From: Morella rubra
Taxonomy: Eukaryota > Streptophyta > Magnoliopsida > Fagales > Myricaceae
DNA length: 64,000 bases
Direction: 5' to 3'
NCBI GenBank assembly: GCA_003952965.2
Contig: CM025856.1
Location: 4,618,517 to 4,682,516 of the forward strand
This document shows positions 35,440-45,753 of the stretch, in pieces (within the stretch, counting starts at the first letter, position 1; each line of letters opens with the position of its first letter). The position numbers and the translations under genes were made by a program. Under the pieces are notes generated by a model. That model searched no databases, was not told the DNA's origin, and was given only the letters and a program-made list of their open reading frames with translations.

Positions 35440-38400
35440 ATGGCTAGCACTCTACAATTTCCCATGGCCTCCTCACTACCGTCAGCTTCGACTTCTTCGC
35501 AGTCCCTTGGAAGAAGGAACTTAAGGACCCATTGTTCCATAAATGCCCAAAACAAAAGCAAAGTTCGCCTTCCCCCAATAAACCCTAAGGACTCCTTCCT
35601 TTCGAAACTCGCTTCGGTGGCAGCTTCCTCCCCTGAAACGCTTCTTAACCGTCCTGTGAACTCTGATACTCCTCCTTACCTGGACTTGTTTGATTCTCCC
35701 CAGCTCATGGCTACACCAGCCCAAGTATGCCTTCTTTCTCTCTCAAATTTATACAGTGTTTGTCTGTATTATCTTTCTGTTCTTCTTGAGAGAGGGGGAC
35801 GGGGGGGCGGGGTGTGCATGTATTTTTTTAGATTGTTTACGATTGCTTTAGACTGTTTGACATGGTGAGTGAATTTGATAGGGATTGTTGAATGGAGTTT
35901 GGGTGACTTCTAGTTGTGGTAAAACAATTCCTAGATGGATTTTTCTAGTTGCTTCAATTGGAAGATGTGTAAGTAGGGGAGTTATAAGTGGAGCCGTAAA
36001 TCTTGAGCATGTGCGTCTGTGTGTGTTTTGGAATTACACGACAACAAGAAGTTTAGTATGCATGAGATGCTTGTTATTTAAAGTCTTAGGGTGTTCCAGT
36101 CTGCTACAGAGTGATTCTTTTGGTGGTTCGTTTATAGTTTGGCTTATTGGGTGTAGTGATAACATCTGCTTGAATTAGGTGGAAAGATCGGTTTCATACA
36201 ATGAGCATAGGCCAAGAAGGCCTCCACCAGACTTGCCTTCGCTGCTTCTCCACGGAAGAATTGTTTACATCGGGATGCCTGTAAGTTGTTAGATCTATGG
36301 CTTATTGAAATTGTTTTTACCTGTCACTTTCAAGTAGCTGCTCAATTTGTCTTTTGGAGAAGTTGTTGGCGTTGGGTTAAGGATTGTTAAATTATTAATG
36401 TCAAACTTGTTATTGGGGTGAAAAGCCCAATACAAGCCTCTAATGCAGTGAGAGACTGATTGAACACTTATCATGAACAGCAGTTAAATTCCATATGGAA
36501 ATAATTCATCGTAATTTCACCTGAATTTCTGTTGTTTTACTTTGAAACATGGTGTAGGTATAAGGAGTTCTCTTCCCTTTTGACTCCCTTTAGTTACTGC
36601 AGAACTATTTCCTTTAGTATGTAAATGCTATCAAAAGCAATCCTTCTACTCTTCTGATGCAAAAATTGATTCTGAAGATATTTTTTAGGAATCAGGACAT
36701 TGATGTTCATAGCATTATATGCAGTTAATAATATACATTAGCTTTATTTGTTCAATCTGGTTTGCAATCTGCGCAACAATTTAACCATTTGTATCTACCA
36801 GTTGGTGCCAGCTGTGACAGAGCTTATTGTTGCAGAACTGATGTACCTGCAGTGGATGGATCCCAAAGAACCAATATACCTTTATATAAATTCTACAGGG
36901 ACAACTCGTGACGATGGTGAAACAGTAAGCTTCAAATTGGTTTTCATTGTATACCCGACATAATATATATTATGTTTAATCTTCATGTGTAATAGATTAG
37001 CATTATGTTATCCTATGGGGTAGCTTTTGGGTGCACAGTAAATTTAAAGCAGTTTTTCTTGCCATGGGTTTTGTCTTTTAGGTGGCCCGATTTGTTATTT
37101 GTGCCACTGTGAGGTTTGGATTGGTGTCTGGATGAAACAGTCCTCTTTGTGGTTAATGATACAAAGAAGATGTAATGGATGCAAGTAATATTAATTGATA
37201 TGTAGAGCTACAGCTTGCTTATGTTTATATAATACAAGTTTTGACCATACAAAAATGTACACAATGTTTTGGTGTTAGGTTTTTTAATCCTTTAATTTAA
37301 TGGAGTTAAAATGCTTATCATTCAGGTTGGGATGGAGACAGAAGGTTTTGCAATCTATGATGCATTGATGCAGTTAAAAAATGAAGTAAGTTTCGTTTCA
37401 AAATTCTCCTACTACTTATTATCCATCATGTTGACAATGGTGATTATGGTACTGTAATGTGGTTTTGGGTTGTGAGATTACTTGGCAATGTGTATAGTGG
37501 TAATTGTGGGCATGGCTGTGGCAATGGCAGCATTCAGGCAGGAATACTCAGTGGTGGTTCTGTTTTGATTTCTGGTAGTTGTGGCGATTCAATTATTGTT
37601 GGGGTTGTAGCAATATGGCAGGATGGAATGGTGACGAAAGTGGTGGGATGATCTTGTTCTTGTGATGGGGTCATTATTATGATGAAGTAGCCTAATTATG
37701 TTCATATATATCACACCTCTAATATCCCCCTTTCCCTTTGTTCAGTAGATTGAAAATGAAAATACTTTCTTCATTGTTGGACTCTGACTTGTTCTTTCTT
37801 CAATATTTTTTTTTTCTCATTATGCGACTGTTGTTGCTTACACAGATACATACAGTTGCTGTTGGGGCTGCTATAGGTCAGGCTTGTCTGCTACTTGCGG
37901 CAGGATCTAAGGGCAAACGGTTTATGATGCCCCACGCCAAGGGTACGAAGTCGTTGGCCTCCTTTTTAATTTACAAGCTAGTCTTTTGTTACTTCCTTTT
38001 CTTATGTTTAAAGTCGGATTAAGTTTTCACTTGAATTCTTTTTCAGCCATGATCCAACAACCTCGTGTCCCATCATCTGGGTTGATGCCTGCTAGTGATG
38101 TTCTAATCCGTGCAAAAGAGGTAGGTACTAACTCCTTTCAGTTTGTTCTTCTGGAATTTCAATTTGATGGGATAGGCAGTTTCCAATATGAATGAGTCAG
38201 TTTGTTCCTTTTTCCTTTATGATCTGAATTCATCCCAAAGTAGTTCCTGGATATGCATGTTGTCGTTTTGGTTGGAGGAGTCAAAAGTGGAAGGCTTCGT
38301 TAAAATTGGGATCATTTGATTGCGGCATGAAGTAATGAGGCTGTTTGATTTTCCTTCTTTTACCTATTCTTTCATGACTCCAGTCTGTTTTCCATGATAA

Positions 38401-38953
38401 GAACTGGTCTCAGAATCCTAGTTTCTGAGCTCTTCTTCAAACCCCGGCGCCGCCCCCCCCCCGGGGGGCGGGGGCTGCAAGGAAAAAAAAAAAACCAGAA
38501 ATTTTGGAATAATTACTTCAGTGGTACTTTTGCAGGTAATAACAAACAGGGACACTCTTGTGGAGCTCCTGGCAAAGCACACTGGAAATGTGAGTATGAC
38601 TCAATGGTAGCTTGTTCATACTTCATAACATAAAATGGGTAGATAACGTAGCCAACTTATCAAATCAATTTTTCTTTTCTTAGTCTGCGGAGACTGTATT
38701 TAATGTGATGAAAAGACCGTTTTATATGGATTCTACACGAGCCAAGGAATTCGGGGTCATAGACAAGGTAAGCTCTTTCATCCAACTTTTCTTTAAGTTG
38801 TCCTTGGCGTGTTGGTCTGTTTAGGGTACGGAGCTGATGGCAGATTTCTGTTTCCAGATCCTTTGGCGTGGTCAGGAAAAGATAATGGCAGAAGTTGCCC
38901 CTCCAGAGTACTGGGATAAGGGTGCTGGCGTCAAAGTTGTAGATGAATTTTAG
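35440..38953 (+). CDS. CLPR3: Clp protease proteolytic-subunit-related protein 3, chloroplastic
   Basis: Nine exons join cleanly: 35,440-35,724; 36,179-36,280; 36,802-36,924; 37,326-37,385; 37,846-37,942; 38,047-38,120; 38,536-38,589; 38,684-38,767; 38,858-38,953. They give 324 residues. The protein belongs to the ClpPR core of the stromal Clp protease, in the ring that mixes ClpP1 with ClpR subunits. The N-terminus is Ser-rich like a transit peptide (about residues 1-45). The ClpP fold follows, with GRIVYIGMPLVPAVTEL, YLYINSTGTTRDDGE and GKRFMMPHAK-AMIQQP. Catalytic residues are lost as expected for ClpR: the Ser site reads VGAAIGQA (194-203) and the His site reads MIQQP (Gln226). Block identity to Arabidopsis At1g09130 is high. 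Intron 7 (38,121-38,535) holds an odd GC-only tract. The gene is inserted relative to the Arabidopsis gene order of its neighbours. Confidence 0.96.
38442..38476. repeat. GC-only tract in a CLPR3 intron
   Basis: About 35 bases made only of C and G, with a C run facing a G run so that it could fold on itself, followed by GCAAGG and an A12 run. It is wholly unlike the AT-rich intron around it. It may be an assembly or read artefact; splice sites are not affected. Confidence 0.7.
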
Positions 38954-41234
38954 TTTTGCTAAGTACACACAGCATGTGACTGTGAGTAACTTTTACCTTC
39001 GATTATTCTCCGGTCTAAAGATATGAGTGGCTTAGTAGTGATAAATAATGTTGCTGCATGTGGAAGACAGTTGGAAATAGAAAAACCACCTCGACAGAAA
39101 ACATTAAATGCAATGTCCTTCATTCTGCACCAAAAAAATTCCATATTCATTAGGGATTAGATCAATATCCGAGTATCATGTTAGCGAGGTGACTGAAGAA
39201 AATTTGTCATCTGTATGCATCTTATGTTTTTATGAGGCGTGGGGCTATTCCACATCCTTTTTGGTTACTTCAACAGAGATCGTGAAAGAGGATGCTCAAA
39301 AATCTAATAACAGAACTACAAAGAATGGGACAGTAAACATTGGAACTGATCAATCTCTAACATCACTGCTTTTGCAGGTAAAACGTAGCTACTACTTGCT
39401 ATAAACAAGCTTTGATGGAAAATTTGGCTGGAGTTGATCGCCAATTCATGTGCTGTCTGCAGCTTGATCCTTCTGACCAATATTCAGCTGCAGAACAATG
39501 GCGTATATTAAGGTCCAGTCCTATATTGATGATAGTCGGGGTGGCGGATTCGAGTTCTACATTGCCTTCTTTACAAGCTTTTACACCATGTCATAGACAA
39601 CTTTTACGAGTTCCATTTCATATATTTCGTGGTCTCTCATCTTAATTGAAGGCGATTTCATCTTCTTCCCTTTTAGGCGAACCACCTAGCGTGAGAGCAA
39701 GTACTTTTTAATTCTTCGGCAGAGGCAGGATTGAACCCATTATCACCCGCTTCTCCATTTGTTGGTTTTATTGGAATTAAGAGAGACGAGCTGTATTTAA
39801 ACCTTAAATCAGAAAAAAAAAATAATGAAATTTTAGACGGGCCATAGGAGTTGTTTCCCCACTAAAACAACATTTTTATTTTCGAAATTTTGTGGTAACT
39901 CTCATTAAAACCTCACCATCCCTATTTCTAAAACTAATGTGTGAGCACCATATTTTACTTTTTCATCAAATATCTCAAATAAGTTTTATTTGACATTTAA
40001 CTTGTTTGTCTATCAAATCCAGCAATAGCAGCTTTGAACTCTCAACAATAATGATTTTTTTTTTAATCAAAGAGGATGGAAACAGGATCCAACAGAAAAC
40101 AATATGTTGCGCCTAGAAAATAAAAAGCAACTCATGTTTCAAGTAAGTGAGAAGGCACATAAACAAAAATAACATAGAACAAATCTCTTTAGATTCAAGA
40201 TCCACTATAATTTCTTACTCCAATTTGATTGTCAAATTCAGAAAAACTTAGACGTGACATGTTGATGCCAAAAAAATTCAGCCCACCGGATGATCAATGG
40301 ACAACCTTCAAATCCTAGATAGTGAAACCTATGAGATGAAGATTGAGGAAGAAGATGAGCTTTTAGAAAGAAGAGATGAAGAAGATGAGCGGAGCTACTC
40401 TGTAGTGTCAACTTCTTAAGTTCAAGTCAGTCCTATAAAAAATGAAATTAAGAGTGTATATGTAGAAAAGAGATTTGCTCATAGATCTCGAATGGCTAAT
40501 TGAACTTTATTTGGGTGTGTTGAGCCGAATTTGTCAAGTGAGTTGAAAATTTCATATCCATTAGTAACATTTATTATGGTCCGCAATAAATATTTGTATG
40601 CAATATTCAAGAGATACTATATGTCTTTAATTTTGAATTAAAGGTCTCAATGTCAAAATTTTTGGATAATGAAGGAAAAGCATATAGAGGGGCGGACTGT
40701 TTCTATAATAGAGTGTATTAGGTGCAATTGAAGCTACCCTACACCTCCAAATACAAGAATTCAATTTTGTTCATGAATCATCTTTCAACGGTCTTTAATC
40801 TGAAACATTCCTGGCTTAGACAACTTGAAATCTAGGCACGTTCCAGAAACCATGTCGTAAAGATGATGCCACGCAGAGAACGAGAAAATTGAAGTTCTGA
40901 CCTCAAAATAATGCACAAGTATTTGATGATATGCGTGAAAGGGCACGCTGTAGGATTTGATGAACTCTTTTGACAGCTTTCAGTAGTATTTTCATATTAA
41001 AATCAAATGGAAAAAACGCCATGTTGTATACTTTGACAATTAAATTTGGTTCCACATCGAAGTTGGTTAGGAATAATGAAAGCGCAGCCTCCGAAGTCTC
41101 TCGTCTACTGATCTGCAATTTTGTTATCAATAATATCTTCGTCCAAGAGGCAAGAGGAGACGGCGATCAGAGGGGGAGGGAGAGAGATACTGAGGCCGAC
41201 CTTCCTTCTCTCCGTCTCCCTCACAGCCTGACAG
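38954..41234. other. Spacer between CLPR3 and the unknown seven-exon gene
   Basis: The first 700 bases include open frames of 77-102 codons without known domains; part of this is CLPR3 3' flank. The rest is AT-rich. No RNA gene or transposon end was identified. The last 60 bases before the next gene are rich in GA and CT. Confidence 0.45.
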
Positions 41235-41320
41235 ATGGGCAAACGCTCTCTCTCACTGAGGCTGACCTTCCTTCTCTCCCTGTCTTTCACGGCCTCGTAT
41301 TCTTCCTCACTACCGTTCTT
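41189..41320 (+). repeat. 66-bp tandem duplication around a start codon
   Basis: The sequence from actgagg-cgaccttccttctctcc (41,189) recurs as actgaggctgaccttccttc at 41,255, an offset of 66 bases (22 codons). The copies continue in parallel through tc-ctcac-gcct. The start codon of the next gene (41,235) lies between the two, so part of its signal peptide is built from the second copy. Confidence 0.8.
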
Positions 41321-44207
41321 TAACAAACCATCCTCAACTTCATCTCCACCATCTTCCACGCCCAAAGCCACCCCTTTAGACTTGCTCTCTATCCTCGGGC
41401 CCAAGCCCCAGTCATCCACCATCAACCCCCTCATAGCCCAGGACCTCAAATCCTGTCTCAAATTCCTCGTTCCCTTCACTCCTACAAAGCGCAAAATGGA
41501 GTCTAGAAAATGCTTGACAACGAAAAAAGACTTGGGTTTGAGGCAAATTGGTGGAAGGAGTCATGGAGAGGAAAATGAACTAATCTGGTGGCCACCAGAG
41601 CCGGTTCTGGAGCTGGCTCGGCTTGCTGTTGATTCCGGTGGTGACCCAGCTGCTATTCATCGGGCCCTGGATCCTGACATTATCAATGTGAGTTTGTATT
41701 CTTTACGTAAATGTCCTTGTATGCATTTCCGAATGTGCTCAAGTGTCCAGTTGATCTAGGAAAGTGATTTGTATTCCAACTGTCTGCACTTGAAGAATAT
41801 TTCAATAAACAAGGTGGGTGAATGCCCCTGTTTCTGCAGAAATTGCGCTGTGTGTTGGTGTGTCTTATGACATTTATTTTAAATGCGCACTTTGGAGAAT
41901 TCAGCATTGCCTTCTGTGAAATTTTTCAATGATAGGAAGGAAGGCCATGTGGAGAGAAGTCATAACTTCAGATTATTCTCAAACAATCTTGTAAGAGTTT
42001 TGTTTGATGAGTTATTGCCATAATTTTGATCTTGCACACACAAAGCTGTACTGGTGAAGTGATTGATGATGTAATATATTGGTTTCAGTTGAAATTTGTA
42101 AGTCAAGTCTTTGTGCTCCCCTTGGAGATTGCTAAAGCTGAGGTCACTATTAGAAGATTGATCAGGAAACTCATTTTGTTTAACTGTAATAGGTTCCTGA
42201 TGTTGAAGGATCAAAAGAAAACCGATGTGAGCTGACTAGAACACCATATGGTAGACGCTTTATAAGTGAGGTTGGTATAACAAATAGTACTATTTGTGAA
42301 TTATGCCGCTTTCATAACATTTTCTAATATAGCATTATCAAATGGCAGGAGTTGAATTATTATCTTGAATTTTTATTTGAACTCATTGTTGACCGGGGTC
42401 CCACTATTGGGTTGGACATATCCTTGAATCGCTATGATTTATTTCATGGCCACCTTTTTCTTGCAGTTGACACTAGAAGAGTCGGTATATTGTAAGTTGT
42501 TATTATTCTCATTATTCCACTCTTACAATGTCGAGTGCTAATAAAGTTTTATCATCTCAGGGAATAGAGCACCATCCTTGATGTTCTTGATGACAATATG
42601 ACTCTATGTTTGATTGTCGATAGGTTCCATGCCAAGGAATACCCAGCATATGATAAAGAAGTGTTTCCATACAATATGGGTTATTGTCAAATAGGTAAAA
42701 TTTACCGGATAACACCTTCATCTATTTTATTTTATAGTCTACATTTGACTCTTTCAGATGCCCTATAGAAATATACTGATCTGGTTTATATGTTTAAGCC
42801 CCTAATTTTCTCTTTCATTGGGAATATTTAAACTACAACCATTTCTGGGGAATAGTAGAAAAGAAAGAAAAAAAACTTTGATTAGAGTCCTTTGTGTTGG
42901 TATTTACATTGCTCTAATTAGTCCAGTCATGAGAGACCGTTCACCAGTGGAACATGAATAATGCCTTTCTTTTCATGTTCTAACTAGAAAAAATACAGAA
43001 TTTGGAAATTCCGGCCATTAAAGTGTGAAGCTGTGCTGACATTAACGTTATCTTTCAGGCTCTAATGTGACATATGATGAATCAATGAACTTCCGAAATA
43101 TACTCTGGCTGGCTCCATTGCCTAGCAATTCATCTAAAGCTTGGGTGGCACCAGGTATCTTTCCCAACTGAACCAAAGCCTATTGTCCGGCATGTCTGAG
43201 GTAAACCAATAAGAGTCATTTCCAGGTCTTGATACAAGCAACTTTTTAGCTTCAGATGATTTTTTTTTTTGGGCCTGTTTCATCATCTTGCATTCCTAAT
43301 GTGGCCTTTGGCACCTGCTTGTTAGCTGTGTCGGAGGAAGATGTATCTCGAGTCGCTTAAAGTTTTGGCAATGCACACTCAACATTTTGTGTTCTCTTGA
43401 TGCTGCAAATGAAGTTAGAGGTTTACTTAACAAAAAAAGAAAAGAATAAATCCACTTTTCACCCATAAATTATAGTGTTTGTTACATTGCACCTTAAAAT
43501 AACTACTTGGACGCATTGCACCTTCCAATTACCAATCTTACATGCTTTGCTACGGTCAAATTTCCGTCATATTAAACAAAAAATGACAACAATGCCCCTT
43601 ACCTACTTTGCATATGTTCATATTTTATCGAGAGTATTGTTGTCAATTCATTAAGTCATTGGGGGCATTCTTATCATTTTAAGTGGAAAATAAAACTCAA
43701 GTTCTGTTCAATTTGAAGGATGATGTAAAGTGTCTAACATTGGTAGTTGGAGGGTGTAATATGTTAAATTTGGTAGTATAGTGTGTGATATGTCAAACCT
43801 CCTATAGTTGATGGGTGAAAAATGTATTTATTTAAAAAAAAAATGAAGTCAGAGGTCACTGTTTTTCTTAACACTGACGTAATTTCGGCTTTGATGGTAC
43901 TCACAAGGGGTTTTGGTGGTGCTGGATGCCCACCCAGAAGGAATTATATACAGAGATCTCATACCTGAATACGTGAGTTTTGCAAGGACTATATATGAAG
44001 GTTCGCATTTTAACCTGTCTTTTCTACGCCGTAAAACTTTTGGATGTTAGATGTTTAATAGCTGTTGTTGCTTATATTTGAGTTGGAAGGATCAATGTAA
44101 CACAATATTGTTGGTGCTCGCCAGATGACCTTGGTGATGTTGTAGTTGATGTCAATTACTTGGATGTGGGAGATGCAGTCCCAGACTATCAACTTTTTAT
44201 TTGCTGA
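41235..44207 (+). CDS. Conserved plant protein of unknown function, secreted or ER-entering
   Basis: Seven exons join in frame: 41,235-41,687; 42,193-42,270; 42,349-42,491; 42,624-42,694; 43,059-43,154; 43,908-44,000; 44,125-44,207. All introns are GT-AG; the product has 338 residues. I do not recognise the family. It starts with a signal-peptide-like MGKRSLSLRLTFLLSLSF, followed by a Ser/Pro/Thr-rich stretch (about 25-70). The C-terminal 190 residues look tightly conserved in style, with blocks ENRCELTRTPYGRRFISEEL, GLDISLNRYDLFHGHLFLA, AKEYPAYDKEVFPYNMGYCQ and a final VPDYQLFIC. Two N-glycosylation sequons (NVT, NSS) fit passage through the ER. No transmembrane span is evident after the signal. 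A 66-bp duplication overlaps the start, and intron 5 carries a MITE. Confidence 0.85.
43446..43833. mobile_element. MITE-like inverted-repeat element in intron 5
   Basis: The two ends are inverted copies. The left end reads aataaatccacttttcaccc then ataaattatagtg-ttgttaca. The right end, reverse-complemented, reads aataaatacatttttcaccc then atcaactatag-aggtttgaca. Similarity runs inward for about 110 bases. Total size is about 390 bases with no coding capacity. A-rich flanks prevent a firm target-site call. Confidence 0.7.
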
Positions 44208-45753
44208 TGCTTTTCTCAAGGTATAGAGTGTTTTTTCCCGCTCCATTGGATGTTGGACACTATTATGCAAAACCTGCCAACATGCTCAAATAGCCTAGTG
44301 ATCTAGTTTTTGTTCTGTAAATTGCATGCCATACTCCGAAATATGTTATAGCTGTTGTTTCTGCCACTGTAGATCATCACATCATTGGTTGATCTTTATG
44401 AAGCAGATGAACCATAAGTGAGTCCAAATTATGGTTGCTGAAACGATTGCATGGAGATGGCTTTGTCTTCCTTCATCTTTATATTTTTGGTAGGTGGCTT
44501 AAGCAAAGCATACTCTGGTTCAAAATCATGGCTGTATAACATTCGGGTTCAGTATTACGAGTACAGAACACATACCTGATTGGAGATGTATATCTTTTTT
44601 TTTTTTTTTTTGATTAGTAAGCCAATCTTATTAGAGAAAAATAAAGATGACAGTACAAGAGACTGTACTGACAAAAGCTACAGCATACAGGCTAAGAAAC
44701 TCAAAAAATCCGGAAAATCCACAAAAGGACAGCCAAGAAACGTATTAGCCCACAAAAAAAGAGAGTGCAACACAAAACCCCCCAGTCTGAATTGATCATT
44801 TGTAGGACATCATTTCTTTCATTTTGAGTTCTTACATATAGTAATATATATGGCAGAAAATCAAATCACATACGCAGAAGAGTATCTTTGCTCTGTTTCT
44901 CTTGGTTGCTACCTTTTTCATAAAAATATCCTGCCAAAACTCCTTTTTCACTCGTTTGAGGAAACCCAACCCTCCTGTGGCTATTTTCAGGAGCCACTTT
45001 TGATGTTCTTCTATCCAATTCATGCCTTTCAAACAAGACTCTGTAGGAAATCACGAGACTAATTCAAAGAGATTGTTAATTGGATGAAATGCTAAACAAA
45101 GAGCCTACTGCTATACTAGATTTCCAAACTACAAAAAAAGTACTAAGCAAAACTATTGGTGCCACATCAAGAGACAAGTGCCAAAATCTAACTTGTTCTC
45201 CGTCTTAGCAAATAGCCGAACAAAAGTTGGATCTATTTGTATTAAGACCCGACCCAAGAACATGTTGTAGCCTAGTTGGTATCCGAAGCGAGGGCGAAGC
45301 CCAAAAGGACTGATGATTGTTCTAGAACTCTCCGAAGAGATCCATCTTTCTCAGCGCTCACAATTCGTGCCACGTGTTCTTTCTCTTCTGGGCCCTTAAT
45401 ATCCAATGTTATTCTCTCTTTGTCCAAAATCAACTACGTGCCCACCACGTTCTCACGCGCCGAGGGTCACACCGTAAACCCTCACGCCATGCGGTCAAGA
45501 GTCAAAATCTTTCTCCTTTCCTTCCTCCTCCTCTCTTTTTTCTACGCTTGCGCTTTGCCGAGCTCTCTCTGCCGTTACCCTGGCCGCTTCCAACGTCTTT
45601 TGAATCATCAACGTTCCTCTCTTCACTAAGATTTCTCCGATTTTTCTACGCGGTTTTGCTCGCTTTCTGAGTTCTCTACCTTTCTGTAGCTCTAGAACTG
45701 TTTGTTTAATCTTAAGACTCTGTCTGTGAGGGAATTTATGTTCGCTAATTGAA
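44208..45753. other. Spacer between the unknown gene and the tafazzin gene
   Basis: It contains the 3' flank, a poly-T-headed repeat (44,588-44,795), then AT-rich DNA. From about 45,280 the base composition shifts to CT-rich, which probably marks the leader and promoter of the tafazzin-like gene. No separate gene is supported by the 98-117-codon frames there. Confidence 0.45.
44588..44795 (-). repeat. Poly-T-headed interspersed repeat, possible LINE/SINE 3' end
   Basis: A T18-like run, then gattagtaagccaatctta and a purine-rich body. The layout is like that at 27,899-28,030. On the minus strand this is a short body ending in poly-A, as in poly-A retroposons. No protein domain was seen. Confidence 0.35.

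Noticed and set aside
38660-38968. 102-codon minus-strand frame
   Set aside because: Shadow of CLPR3 exons 8 and 9.
45276-45670. Two overlapping frames of 98 and 117 codons
   Set aside because: CT-rich leader region of the tafazzin-like gene, with no domain and no splice evidence.
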